DNA of 64,000 nucleotides from Cercophora sp. LCS_1 (taxonomy: Eukaryota; Ascomycota; Sordariomycetes; Sordariales; Lasiosphaeriaceae). Shown piece by piece: positions 43,404-55,726 of the stretch (its first letter is position 1; each line of letters begins with the position of its first letter). Under the pieces are notes generated by a model. It had not been told where the DNA came from. It saw nothing but the letters and a program-made list of their open reading frames with translations, and ran no database searches. Location: positions 62,001-126,000 of the forward strand of contig JAPZLL010000045.1 of NCBI GenBank assembly GCA_036250225.1, in the 5' to 3' direction. The position numbers and the translations under genes were made by a program.

Positions 43404-46093
43404 TTTCCCCGTTGCGAACAGCTCCTGAGTCAAGATAGGGGCCGCTATCCTTTCTCCTCCACTATTCTTCGGACGCCGTTATGATTTCGTCAGAGCTGCT
43501 TCGAGCCAGCTAGCTAGGGAATATCATGGAATGGGACATGCATGTGCGTCGTCAGGACGTTTTTCAGTCTGCAAGGTCTTGGGACAATCGTTTCAGCGAG
43601 AGTTTGTGATTTTTGGGGGTGGTATTTGGGAGCTCTTCCTTTGCTGGATCTCATCATTTCTCTGTGGCCTGCTTGGTTTCTTTTTTTCTTCCGTTGCTAG
43701 TGATTCCTGCAGGCATCATTATTACTATCCGGCTGGGTTCTGTAGTCGCGTTTTCCTCTCTGCCCAAAATCTTTCCATGATTTCGTACGAGATACCTCTT
43801 GAAGCATTGCGGGATTCTTTCCTTGACCAACTCTTTCCTTGGCGCTTTACAGGGTTTCTGCTATCCCACTATCTCGACTATCCTCTCACGGCTCAGGGAG
43901 CAGAGGACCTATCACTTTTAAGCCTCAGGGACGGAGTCAAGGATGATTTTACTCGAGCTGGTCAGTACACAAGCTTTTATTTGGGAAGAGTCAGCCCCGG
44001 GCGTCCCGGAAATATTTTCTCGGGCATATGTTTGATCGCGAATTTGGAATGATAATCTACGACAAAGTGAGGTGATATGGGAATACGTCTGGAGGAACGA
44101 ATCTTTGACGGCTGTTCCATGGGAAATTTGTGCCAAAACGCAGGAAGGTTGCCATTTCAGGGGTTAGCCTCATGTTCTGTGATGGGAGCAAGGCTGGGCA
44201 GAGGATTTGCTCAGCTGATGTTGGAGCCCATCATCAGTGTTGCTCTGGGGTTGGATTTTGGTAGTGGCCGTTTTTCATCGTCAAGTTGAGTGGGTTTCGT
44301 GGAAACCCGTATGATACCCTCTCGCTTTCTCTGCGCATACAGGATTACACATAGCGTATGTCACGAACTTTTGTGTTTTTGTCCATGTGTGGTGTTACAC
44401 TGCAAAAAGTGCTCGCAATGACGGTGCGGGGGGATTGGCTCAATTGCCCCTCTCGACGGGGCATGATGCAGCTGTGGGCGGTTAGGAAGATCGATTTCCG
44501 GGGTCGCAGCTAGGGTCAGGGCACCTGGTTGATGCCCAATATTGCATGGGGGTCCATGTGTTTTTTGATTTGCTGTGGTCGACAAGTTGACAGACGGTTT
44601 GAAGCACTGCTCTCTGACTGTCTGACGATTCTTCGTGGCTCACGGAAGTGCGAAGGCGAGAAGGTTTGATCAAGAAATCCCAGATGGCCGGGATCGCCCT
44701 GGGGCAACATTTTGCCACACAGATGCATCTTCAAAGCTTGTCACTGCGTTGAACGAGTTTGCCCAGGCGTAGTGGCATGTCAGCTCATGCCTTGATCGCG
44801 CGAAGAACAGCCAGAACTGCTCTGCGATATGCTTCTGTACGAATCGTCATCATGGGGCGCGCCAGGGCGACGGGGAGGGGTCGGAAGCGTCAAACCCTCC
44901 TTCTTTTTTTTTTCTTTCCACGAGATGCTTTCAGGGTCGGGTTTGTCGAATCGCCGATGTCTGTGAGACAAAGCGTCGTTCGGCCAGACCACGGCAGCTT
45001 CGACATGAATGAAGAAATGAATGAATGAATTCTGGCGCCACCATCCGTCCAAGCAAAGGGGCTCCCCTTTGTCCCTCTCCTCCGTCTTGACACCCGACGC
45101 CACCTATCCCCACTAATCCGTTCGCCGTCGTTCGTTCGACTGCAAAGCCGAGCAACTCACCGATGCGGCGTGTGTAATGGCCGCTGAAACAGTAAAAACC
45201 CGGGATCGCTGCGGAGATTGTTTCCATCCTCCAGGCCAAGAGCTGTTGGGGGTGAGAGCCACAGAACCATCCAATCGGTCCATCTAGAGAGGTGAGCTTT
45301 TGCCTGGGCTATTATGTTCTCTGTTCTGCAGGCCAAAATCATGTGGAAGAAGGCACAGCAACCAGAAGCTACGGCCAGCCCGCCGAAACAAATCTTGGCG
45401 GCGGCGGCTTGGGTGCTGGCCTGTGCTGAACGCAGTCGTGCCTGAGGTCCACTCTTTGCAGGCGGTGGTGCATGGATCCGACCATGGGCCTGAATCCCAT
45501 CAACCCCAAACCTTGAGGCGACCAGCATCATCGAGACTTTCAACGTCGGTGTACTTCCCAGTAAAACGCCCTTTGCCCTATGGACACAATATCTTTTGCT
45601 TTTTGTTAGCAATAAGCCCGGCGTTTTGAGTGATGTGTTGAGTCTGTGTCTACAACCCCAGCTACGACAGTGGCTCCACCTTCATCCAACGAGGCCCGCG
45701 TCCACAGGGCTCAGGTCGTCATTCACGCACCCACGGGCAACGCAGCGTAGTCCCCAGCTCCGCAGCACATCACTCAGCTTGGGCAATTCTACCTTCAACT
45801 TGCGCTGGCCATCAGCACTGGCTGTTCAGCCCAGCACCTTTGCTTGCTCTTTCTGCTTATTCCAGTTAGCCATTTGACTGGTAGCCTCCTAACGTGTCAG
45901 GCCAAGGCGACTCTTGTTCCCTGACACTGCCAGGGTTCGTCACTGGCCCGCTTCCGCCAGTCGCCGCTCGCCAGTCGCCTAGGCGGGTCCCTCTTCCCCT
46001 CGAAAGCCCAAACCTGCCAGTTTCGACTCGAAGACAACTCCTCCGCATCACAACTGCACCCCGCGAAGTGGCTCTGTGTCCCTGCCCGCAGCC
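43404..46093. other. 2.7 kb intergenic region (PUB1 3' UTR and YAK1 promoter)
   Basis: No gene is recognised. The 173-codon plus-strand ORF at 43531-44052 lies in the PUB1 3' region and lacks any domain. A GAATGAAT microrepeat (about 45008-45030) and a T10 run near 44905 are present. A CT-rich leader precedes YAK1. A very long YAK1 5' region with upstream ATGs would be normal for this kinase. Confidence 0.5.
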
Positions 46094-49038
46094 ATGGAGC
46101 AATGGCAGGCCTACTCCGATTCTGCTGGTGCCGGCGGCTCGCGGCGCTACAATGGCAGTAACCAGATGTCGCCGCGAGACTACAACAACGGCCAGGTCCC
46201 CGCGCAACAACAACCGCAACAACAGCAACCGCCAACCGGCTTCAAATACGACCAGTACCCGGGCGGCGGTCTCAACCCCCAGCAGTCCTCTTCCACCTCG
46301 TCACCCATCACGAGCCCCCAGGTGCGCGACGGAAGCGGCGACGTCGCCATGCAAGACGCCCAAGATTCCTACTCGGGAATAAACTCGAGCATCAAGTACC
46401 CCATGAGGCCGCATCACCAGCACCACCTGTCGGGCGGCCGGCCCACGGGCATCCACTCACCCCAAGAACCCTCCTCCGCCGCGCAGCGATACTCGCCCAT
46501 GGAGGTCATGTCGCCGACGTCGCCGTACACATCAAAGCCCGGAGCGAGTCAGTATTCGCAGCAACAAGCGCAGCGACAATCGCCGACCCGCTCCTCTGAT
46601 TATCCCGCGCAGAACCCCTACTATGGCTCGCGACAAGCTGCCCCTCAGCTGCCCCCACTCAGTGCGTATCAATCCGGATCAGACAGCTACTCGCCTTCGA
46701 CTTTGAGCGCCGTCGACGGACCCTATGATCCCAAGTCTCCTCGTCGCGCGCAACAGTCATCATCGGCTATGCCCGTAGCCGAAAAGGCGCCCGTTCCAGA
46801 GTTCAAGAAGATCCGAGGTCCGGGCGACCTGAAGCCTAAGATCACCACCCAACCAGCATTTCGGCGAGCGAACCCCGAGGGCGGTTTCATTAGTGTGAGT
46901 TTGCGAACTGAATGTCGCGATTGCTTCGCTGTTTGCCTCTGACACTGGATGCAGCCACTTCAAGCTCTGACGGTCCATCTCCCTGCGACATACCGGATTT
47001 GCAACCCCAATTTCAAGTACGAGTCGTCACGGAACCCCCGCCGCGTCTTGACGAAGCCCAGCAAGGGCGTGAAGAATGACGGATATGACAATGAAGATAG
47101 CGATTATATCCTCTATGTCAATGACATTCTCGGTTCGGAGGAAGCTGGTCACAAGTATGATTATTGTCGCATGTCGGTCGACGCCGTGAGCTGACCACGT
47201 GTACAGGAACCGCTACTTGATCCTCGACGTTCTTGGACAGGGCACCTTTGGGCAGGTTGTCAAGTGCCAGAACCTGAAAACGCAAGAGGTTGTTGCAGTC
47301 AAGGTTATCAAAAACCGGACGGCCTATTTCAACCAGAGCATGATGGAAGTGTCTGTGCTTGACCTGGTATTTACTTGACCCCTGCCTCTTCACTCTCCCC
47401 GGTCCGGCGCTAACCCAGCTTTGTAGCTCAACACCAAGCTCGACAAGAACGATGACCACCACTTACTGCGGCTCAAGGATACATTCATCCACAAGCAGCA
47501 CCTTTGCCTGGTGTTCGAGCTGCTGAGTGTGAACCTTTATGAGCTGATCAAGCAAAATCAGTTCCGGGGTTTGAGCACGACTCTTGTCCGCGTCTTCGCG
47601 CAGCAGCTTCTTAATGGGTTAGCATTGCTGAACAAGGCAAGACTGATCCATTGCGATCTTAAACCAGAGAACATTCTGCTCAAGAACCTCGAGAGCCCGA
47701 TCATCAAGATTATCGATTTCGGATCTGCTTGCGACGAACGGCAGACTGTGTATACCTACATCCAGTCACGATTCTACCGGTCACCCGAGGTCCTTCTCGG
47801 GCTACCGTACTCCTCGGCGATCGACATGTGGTCACTTGGGTGCATAGTGGTGGAGCTGTTCCTCGGGTTGCCCCTTTTCCCGGGCTCCTCAGAGTACAAC
47901 CAAGTTTCCCGAATTGTTGAGATGCTCGGAAACCCACCAAACTGGATGATTGAGGTTGGGAAGCAATCCGGCGAGTTCTTCGAGAAAAGACAGGATGAGT
48001 TTGGCAGGAAAACATACCAGCTGAAGAGCATGGAGCAATACTCGCGGGAGCACGGGACGAAGGAACAACCAAGCAAGAAGTACTTCCAAGCAAGCACGCT
48101 TCCCGAGATCATCAAGTCGTATCCGATGCCTCGAAAAAATATGAAGCAGTCGGAGATTGACCGAGGTAAGTTTACAGGCCCATTCTCTCGGGAGAGGACT
48201 GACGGTGATACTAGAAATGAACAACCGTGTCGCGTTCATCGACTTTGTTCGCGGCTTGTTGACCATCAGCCCCCTCGAAAGGTGGTCGCCACAGCAGGCG
48301 AAGCTTCACCCGTTCATTACACAACAAAAGTTCACCGGGCCGTTTGTGCCACCAATGAACTTGAAGTCCAGCTCACTCAACCGATCTCCGGCGCCGGGCA
48401 CCCAACAGCAGCAGCAAGCCGAAGCTATGAGCAAACAGCGAGCACAAGCCGCACAGGCTCAAGCTCAGGCAAGCATGGCAAACCAAAATGCTTACGGGAC
48501 TATACCTGGGGGGCAGTACCCGCAACAGCCCCACGCACAGCAGCAGCCCATGTACGGGAATAACATGTATCAGCAAGGAGCCTCGCATCAGGGTCAACCG
48601 CCACCATACGCGGCGCAGCAAGCCGCTTATGGCGGACAGATGAACATGCCGCAACAGCCATCCGCACAGATGCCACCAGCGAACTACGCCGGGCAGAGTC
48701 AGCCAAACATGTACCAGCAGCAGCAGAGGCAACGGCAACGGGCGTCGACGATGGAGCAGCAGCAAAGCGGCATCCCCGCGGCCATCCAGAGGGTCGCAAG
48801 CCATTTGGACCCAAACCAACCCATTCGACTGCAGCCAAGCCCGGCATACTATCCTCCGCCGCCGGAAGGCCTGGCAGGGTTTGGTGAGACTTCGGCCCGA
48901 CCAGGGAGGAGGGGAAGTCGCGCCCAGCAAACCGGGCGCAATACAAACCGCGACTTTATCAGAAACTTGGAGGAGCGGACACTCGAGGAAGGATTCATGC
49001 CTAGCAATGCGCCTAGTAGCCAGGGGTCGTGGCATTGA
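46094..49038 (+). CDS. yak1: DYRK-family protein kinase Yak1
   Basis: Exons 46094-46894, 46955-47154, 47207-47366, 47427-48165 and 48215-49038 give 907 residues. Residues 1-265 are Q/S/P-rich. Before the kinase comes the DYRK homology segment (SDYILYVNDILG). The kinase has GQGTFGQVVK, ATP lysine in VAVKVIK, IHCDLKPENILL, DFGSAC and the activation loop TVYTYIQSRFYRSPE with the YxY tyrosines that autophosphorylate. The insert after LGNPPNWMI and the end LLTISPLERWSPQQA are typical of Yak1. The last 220 residues are Q/A/P-rich. Yak1 acts opposite PKA/TOR in stress and nutrient control, in nucleus and cytoplasm. Confidence 0.96.
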
Positions 49039-49902
49039 GGCTGACTCTCTCAGTTACTATAACCCCAGAGTTGGCGGGGTTAGGTGCTTTGCTTCTTGTT
49101 CTAGCCAGATTGTCTTGCCCTTTTAAAGTGTCAGGGGAGGACCTACGCTATCAAGCCACACGCAGAGGACGAATGGATGGCAGCGTCTGTATAGAGTCGT
49201 GCTCGTATTGCAGAGAAAGCCGATTGATGTGGACCGGAAACCCCCCATTCAGATAGCTTCTTCAGGGGGGTTGAAGATTGATGTTGCATTGTGCTTTTAT
49301 GATGAAAGGCAGCAGAACGAGCGGAGTGGTGGCTTTTCATAACTAACATTAGTAGGGAAGGAAGGAGGGGATGGATGGATGGATGGCGGGTCGGTAAAGG
49401 GTCATGTAGTGTTTCGTTGTCGTTGGTTGAATGGACTTGGTGATGACGATGATGGCGGTTGTTGGTCGGGGGTGGATAGGCAGGGCAGGCATACACATTG
49501 ATTTTTAGTTTCCTCATTCCTGTTTTTTGTCCCCCTCCATCCACAAAGAATCCATGGTTACATTTTGCTCCAGTCCTCCCGTTCCCATTGCAGTCAGTCG
49601 CCGTGTTGAAACTGGATGGTTTCAATACCAAGCAGGTACCCGACAAGTGTAGACTACAATACAGACGATATCCATACACCCCCACCTCCGGTCTTGTGGT
49701 TCAGAACAGACCGAAAGAAAAAAACAAACGCCTCGTACGCCTTGCTCAGTGTGAACTCTCTCGTTGTAACCATATGCAATCCCCCCGAAACCCGAAAAGA
49801 CAAAGAAAAAAAATGCATGGAAACGTTAGTACAAAAATTGCGTTTCCCACTCATCAATTGGATAACGCAAAAGACGTTTTTGGGCGGAGTAATCTCGCAC
49901 CC
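49039..49902. other. Intergenic between convergent genes with GGAT repeat
   Basis: 3' UTRs of YAK1 and the RRM gene. A (GGAT)4 microsatellite lies at 49369-49386 and A-rich runs near 49710-49810. No gene. Confidence 0.6.
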
Positions 49903-51034
49903 CTAGAACCCGCGACCGCGTGACGAGAACCCACGGCCCTTTCGCATCAAATCATCGCTATATAATCCGCTGTTGTTCGCCGCCGCCGCACCTCGAGGTG
50001 CTTGTCGGCCGTTGCCTCCGGAGTAGTACCCATCATCCGTATCCATGGTCATAGGCTCGGCGAAGCCCATGGTACCATCGACAACGCTGTCGTGCATTCC
50101 GCGGGGACCGCTTGATGGAATGTGGCTGTCGGGAGTTGGGTTGTTCCCTGGCTTGTGGAAGACTGCAAGCACACGACCATCGGCCTGGAAAGGGAGTCAG
50201 TCAGTTGGTTTGATACATCGATGGGGGATAAAACGCACCGTTTGGCCGTTGAAATGTGCAATCACCGCATCAGCGCCTTCTTTTGTCTGGAGCTCTATCT
50301 CGGCAATGACCACAGGCGAGATCTTGATGATTCTGCAGCGGTTGATAATGCCGCCAATAGGTGTCATGGCGCTCTCGATGTCCGCGGCTGTTGTACCAGG
50401 GGCAAAGTTCTGCGCAAGGAGAATCGAAGGCCCGGCGAGACCACGGATCGTAAGGCCTCTATTGTTTGCGGCGCCCTTGATTGTCGTAATCGGCTGTTGC
50501 TGCGCGGTAGCGTGGGCATTTGGTGATGGGCGGCGGTTCTTGTCCCCCTGCTCAATCTTGATTGCCTTCTCGACTTGAGCCGCACGTCGCATCTTACGCG
50601 GGTTCGCGGGCGGTCCTGCGTTTGGGTGGGAGACTCGTGAGGCGAGCGAGTTCGGCCTGTTGTCCTTATGCAGGTCGTGAACCCAGTCGCCGTCAATGTT
50701 CCCAGTACTGTGGCGCGGCTTGTTATTCGAAGCGACGCGCTGGGTATTCTTCTTCACACCGGACCGGCTTGCGAGCGAGCCGCCAGTATTCGAGGCTGGG
50801 CCTTTAGGCGGGAGACTCGAGCGTCGATCTTTGCTAAAGATGCGGGCTGCGAGCGCCTCGTTCTTCTTACGATCGCGCGCTGTAATGAAATCTGTCAGAG
50901 CTGATGTTTGCGGAGTATCAAGTGTCTCTTGCGAGATTGGGAACCATTCAATGACTGGACTCACCATCGTGGATGATCTTCTCGAAGTCAGTAGCGACCT
51001 TCTTGGACGCTCCGTTGGCGGCCATAGCGGGCAT
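49903..51034 (-). CDS. RRM protein, possible mRNA export adaptor
   Basis: Exons 50965-51034, 50239-50879 and 49903-50184 give 330 residues. The short N-terminal helix KKVATDFEKIIHDARDRKKN is followed by a basic disordered part. The RRM covers about 155-255 (GLTIRGLAGPSILLAQNFAP, then IIKISPVVIAEIELQ, HFNGQTADGRVLAVFH) and is split by intron 2 right after the NGQT turn. The C terminus is LYSDDLMRKGRGFSSRGRGF, an RG-type end like that of ALY/REF proteins. An N-terminal helix, central RRM and RG tail suggest an export adaptor, but I am not sure of the exact family. A second in-frame ATG at 51025 could also start it. Confidence 0.75.
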
Positions 51035-51560
51035 GCGATTGAGGCTGTTCGGAGGCGAAAAGGAATTGGTCGCGATCACGAGTCGGTCGCGGAGATAAAA
51101 AGGCAAAGGAGAATAAGAGGTGAGGAAATCTTATTCTCTGGACCAAGCGCGCAGTGCAACGGAAGACGGAAAGTTGGGCTTATATTCTGTAGGATACTGA
51201 TGGAACAGAATTCGCCAATGAATTTTGACGTTGTCGGCCAACCAGCAAAAGACTTTGGAAGGAACTGGCGCGTTTTCTGCGGAGCGCGGCGCGTTCTGGG
51301 GTAGAAACCGCGCACGGACCAATTGAATGCGAAGTTTCCCTCTACCTCACACTTTCGATACCTACCTCAGGCAATCACAGGTTTGGCGTAAACTCGGCTC
51401 TCTAACAGCGGGCACAGCCTGACACCGTATGGTAAATGTCAACGTGGATGCCAATACTTTGTATTCTATTAAGGTTACCAATGCTCCATCTGCCAACTGT
51501 CCAGTCTCCCCACTCCGTCGATCCAGGTTCTCATCCCGTCATTCTCATCAAGCAAATGGC
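51035..51560. other. Intergenic
   Basis: Promoter of the RRM gene and 3' side of small secreted protein A. No gene. Confidence 0.55.
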
Positions 51561-52045
51561 CTACTGAGAGCCAGTGCGGCAGCCATAATCCTTCATCCAC
51601 TGTTCTCTCGTCCACGCGAGACAGTGATCATACCATAACCTGGCCTGATCCGCCTGATTAGACCCTAGCACAAGTCAGTACTTCTTGCCAGACATGAAAA
51701 CCCAGGGCTCGAGGACGAACTTCCATCACGAACATCAAAATATGTCGCGTCCACAAACCATGTACCCCCACCAAGGTTCTTGTCAAAGCCACACTGGAGG
51801 TTGTACTGGTCCGGACCGCATCTCTTCCAGTACTGGCAATACGTCGCCGGACTGATCCCTTCGGCGGAAAATACAGTTCGCCACCTGCTTTGATCCAACC
51901 TGAGGTCCCATTTGCTGTGAAAACCGGAGTTGACGAAGCACCGGTCTTCCTTAACAGTATCAGGGCATGCGGGCATGGCTTCAGGAGGGGGAATAACGAT
52001 AGCAGATCCCAGGATGGAAAAAGCCAGGAGGTACATGAGCTGCAT
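51561..52045 (-). CDS. Small secreted cysteine-containing protein A (cluster paralogue, intact)
   Basis: Exons 51734-52045 and 51561-51653 with an 80-bp intron (GTTCGT donor, TACTGAC branch) give 134 residues. The N terminus MQLMYLLAFSILGSA is a signal peptide. The mature core has RTVFSAEGISPATYCQYW, NLQCGFDKNLGGGTWFVDA and, after the intron, a WYDHCLAWTREQW helix and a GCRTG end. Two paralogues at 57.9 and 58.8 kb share RT(V/I)F, TYCxYW, GGTWxVDA, CLxxxRxxW and GCRTG. The spacing between VDA and the next Cys is 14 residues in all three, which settles the splice acceptor at 51654. Seven Cys in the mature part suggest disulfides in an extracellular protein. I know no described family; an effector-like role is only a guess. 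Confidence 0.78.
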
Positions 52046-52700
52046 GTTAGCGAGGCGTTGTCGGTTGGAAGATGGAGATGGCTGGGATGTGAAGATGCTG
52101 ACGAGCAGATACCGATGACCACGATGAGGATGGAGATGTGTTGACGAAATGAGTGCCGGGGAGAGAGGTCCTTGTAGAAGCTCGCGACTTCTTCAGGCAA
52201 GGACAGGACAGGCAGTCAGCACTCATCATTCGAGCCTGCCTCCTACACCCCCACTTGGCGGTTTGTCGTCGACCTAGAAGACACTTCCCTACAACTGCCT
52301 TGCGCTCACACCGTATTAGTAGAAGTAGCGGACAGTCTGTTCCGTTTGCGTTCTATCGTGGCGCTTTCTTCGGTCAACATGGCAAAAGGGGGCAGGCGCT
52401 GGATGATACAGCCAAACCAGGACCGAAGTCACCCACAAGTCGAGCAGGCCGTAACTACTCGCACTAGGAAGAAAACAAATCACTGTCAATCAAGCGCGAC
52501 ATTTAGATGACCACCCACGCCCTCCTAGCACCGTCGAGGCAGTAGATATACCGAACGTCACCCATTCGATTCTCCCAAACCAGCATCAATGTGCCCGCCA
52601 TGTGCCACCCTCCAGCCACAATTCCTTCATACGAAAGTCTTGTCACATAGCTTCCGGTCAGGCTCCCCCAAGGTGGTTATCAACCAGCACATTCCAGGTG
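52046..52700. other. Intergenic
   Basis: Promoter of small secreted protein A. No further gene is recognised. Confidence 0.5.
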
Positions 52701-54130
52701 CCTAGACGGGGCATATAGATACTTTGCCTCGGTGGTCATGCACGTGCCACCCCCTGTCGCCCTGTAAACAAACCATCAGGGGCTCCCGCGTAATCACCAC
52801 CAACGCACTCAAATCCGGTTTCTTCTGCGCCAACAACGGCAAACTCCTCCCGCAAAACTCCATCCACACCTTCTTCACCTTGCTTAAATCTAAACTAGGA
52901 CTGACATCCTTCAATGCCCGCATTCTCCACTGCCCAAACGACCTAATCGGCGCATGGTCACCTCCAGTATTGAACCCCCTCCCAAAATCTGTCTACTCAC
53001 CCCCGTAATCCCAACACCCTTTGCCTCGTTGAACCGTCGCGTACAATGCGTGGACTGCAGCGGCACCGTCTTACGCTCAAACCTGTATGCATTCCCCTGC
53101 TGATCCCAAACCGCCTCGTCGCCCAATGCTCAATCTCAAGCTTAAGCATCTGTCCATCCGAATCTTCGGGGTCTGCCTTGGGTCTGGCAGGCCAGTTCCC
53201 ACACCTATCAACTGCTAACCCGACTTGCGTAACTTGCTAAGGACTTCCGCGAGGCTGGCGTAGTCATTAACATGTGTCTTCCGAGGGTCGACAAAGGAGT
53301 CCGTGATACCAAACTTTAACATGATCCCAGCAGCACTTTCGATGGTGGCACCATAGGCTTAATCGACTGGGCCCATGATCTCTCGCCAATCTTGGTTCTC
53401 CCCAGGGTGTGGTCGAGCTCTCTTGCTTTGCACCCAGCGTGGTAGCGCAGTGATCCTCAAGAATGTTAGCTGATGATGCCCTGGAACGAAAGGAGAGAGC
53501 GTATACCACAAGGGTCTTTATTACCTCCTTTGCCACCCGACGCTCCATTGATCGCCGTCTAGTTCAAACCGTGTCCGCCATCACCACCGTATGCTTTAAG
53601 CGTCAGTTTTGTTGCTAAACTCGCATCAGAATCTTCAACCTTAAGGTCAATGGAACCGCCTGCGTGCCCTGGTTTTCCGTCAATGGAGTCATCTGTGCCA
53701 TGCGCCCCGTCGTCACCAGACACGTCGATGGTGACACCATCGCCGCGCAGGGTCAAGGTATTGCAAAAGATGCCCAAGTGCAAACCCGGAGCTGTGATCA
53801 GCTTGCTTTCGATAGTAACTGCCTCCGAGTAGATGAGAAGCGTCTTTTCTGTGGTTGCAAGTGTATCGTTAAGAGTCGTACCAGCTGCACGGGTGCTCAT
53901 TACTACCACAGCATCTTTTCCATGATACACAACATGGTCGTCCGACTCAAGGGATGGTCAGAGAGGTGGGAAGCTTGGCGGTTTGACATCTACGGCTCTG
54001 AAGGGGTCGGATAGAGACTGCACAACCTCAACCACGCTGTCGTTAACCGCCTTTCGAACCTTTAGATCGAATGGGTAGGCCTGTATCCCTCCACATTGTG
54101 GGATTTCAAGGCAAAGCTCTAGTTGGTATT
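52701..54130 (-). pseudogene. Decayed Gly/Asp-rich gene of unknown function
   Basis: Coding-like pieces follow each other on the minus strand but are broken by stops and frame changes. Near 54120 comes LEIPQCGGIQAYPFDLKVRK; the frame meets a TGA at 53960-53958 and runs on through VVYHGKDAVVVMSTRAAGTT and a Gly/Asp block (GDGVTIDVSGDDGAHGTDD, GKPGHAGGSIDLKVEDSD, LTLKAYGGDGGHG). It hits TAG at 53561-53559 and still continues with AINGASGGKGGNKD. Further on, around 53358-53240, comes IESAAGIMLKFGITDSFVDP, and 52923-52702 carries another open piece. TAG and TGA are what C-to-T changes make from CAG and CGA. No product can be named. Confidence 0.5.
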
Positions 54131-54311
54131 TTCATCAGCCTCGATATGGTGTCTTTGGTATGTCGAGCTGTATTTGGACCTGTGACTTGGGAAGGCTTGG
54201 CAAGGGAGGACAAACGAGAGAGGGGCGCTTGACAGTGGTGATGGCGGGGCACCGCAGCAACTTTACGACCCGGGGGGCGGCTCCACTCCGCCATCTTTAA
54301 GCCGAGCTGAG

Positions 54312-55433
54312 ATGATGAGGCTACCGACATTCGGTGTACGCTGCTCCGGTACCGTCACGAACGCGGATGGGACCATTGCTCGGTTTAAGGCGTACACCAA
54401 GGAGTTCACTCCACCCGGCAAACGTCAGTCACCATTGACCGTACTCGACTCTGCAGTGATTGCGAGCATCGCAGCGAGCGTGATCACTGTTTTAGGTATC
54501 GCGTATGGAGGTTACAAGAAACTCTGCGGACGGAAGCCTGTCAATGCTGAGGCCAAAAACAAGGCACTCATGGAAACTATCAACAAGATGACTGCCGAAG
54601 ACTCCCGCATCTACTTGTCCAATAACAAGGCCAGTCAAAAGAAGGCAGTTGAGAAATTGAATCAAGCTGTGGCTGATGTAGCGGAGAAGGGGTCGAAGGA
54701 AGTTCTCAACGGCGTTATGAAGGAGAAAAATATAGCCCTGGAGCAGCTATATGCGGATCCTGGCATTTTGAAGGGGGTGAAGGAACAGGCTGCCAGGGTG
54801 GCTCATGAAAAGGCTAAGTCTGAGATCAACGACAAATCAGAGCTTTACATGAACGAAGCCACGAAAGCGGCGCTGGAAACAAGCCCATTCAACCAGATGG
54901 ACGCCATAAAGGAAAAGATGGACCACATCGTCCTGGATATCAAAAACGAGGAAATTGACTACCAGGGGAAGCAGCTGGAGATTGACGGCGGGTCTGAGAA
55001 CTACCGATGGACATGGCTGATGCAGCCATTAGTTTCAAGGCCGAGGAGCACCTTGAGCTACGATTCCGCGAAAGAAAAAAAAAGGCTCTCGTTGATGTCA
55101 GAGGTGAGCTTGGGTCGATTGAACAAGACATATTAGACAAAAACGTGAAAAAGAAGGGAAAAGAGAAAAAAAGCGGCCAAGGAGGCCAAGGATGAAGCAA
55201 AGGAAAGAGAAGCACAAGAAAGACAGGAGGAGGCGAAGGAGAATTTAGATAAGCTTGAGGACAAGAAGGAGGATGCGATCAAGAGGGAGGCCGAAGCTCG
55301 ACAAGGAGCGGGCAAGGGCAAGTGGGGATCCGAAAGAGGCGAAGAGGAGGCAGAGGAAAAGAAGGAAGGGGCGGATAGAAAATTGAAAAGGCAGGACCAG
55401 CGCCGAGTACCTTGGGATAGTCCCCCCAGCTGA
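54312..55433 (+). pseudogene. Coiled-coil membrane protein gene with two apparent frameshifts
   Basis: The first frame (from 54312) has a possible membrane segment AVIASIAASVITVLGIAYGG near residue 50-70, then a long Lys/Glu/Ala-rich helix with Met and Leu heptads. Around 55000 the coding-like pattern moves to another frame (MADAAISFKAEEHLELRFRE). At the A7 run 55166-55172 it returns to the first frame (AAKEAKDEAKEREAQERQEE) and ends at the TGA at 55431. The charged-helix character is continuous across all three pieces, so two single-base indels are more likely than three genes. An A9 run at about 55076-55084 is nearby. Unknown function; the start codon is uncertain. It may be a pseudogene or a sequence with homopolymer errors. 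Confidence 0.42.
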
Positions 55434-55726
55434 AAGAAAGAGGCAAGACAGCAAAAGTTTCACAATACTTGAAATTACGCTGGCACGACGGTGGTGGTCC
55501 ATGATGTGGGGGCGCTTTGCCAAGCCACGGCTCCCGGCAGGCAATTTTTCAGCGACTGGAAATTTTCGTCATTGCCGTCGTTGATGAAAGCTTGTCGATC
55601 GTTCCAGTCGCAAACTGCAATTGTGTCTGGTCGCCGTCGTCCCATCTCCCACCGGCCCATCAACGGCCCCTCGACTATCGCCCCGAAGAGGCGCACCAGC
55701 GAACGCTTGCAGGCTAGGTCAGAATC

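Noticed and set aside
43531..44052. 173-codon plus-strand ORF after PUB1
   Set aside because: Sits in the PUB1 3' region, has mixed composition, no domain and no splice partner; probably chance.
49369..49386. GGAT microsatellite as a regulatory or CRISPR-like repeat
   Set aside because: Four short units without spacers in a 3' UTR; an ordinary microsatellite.
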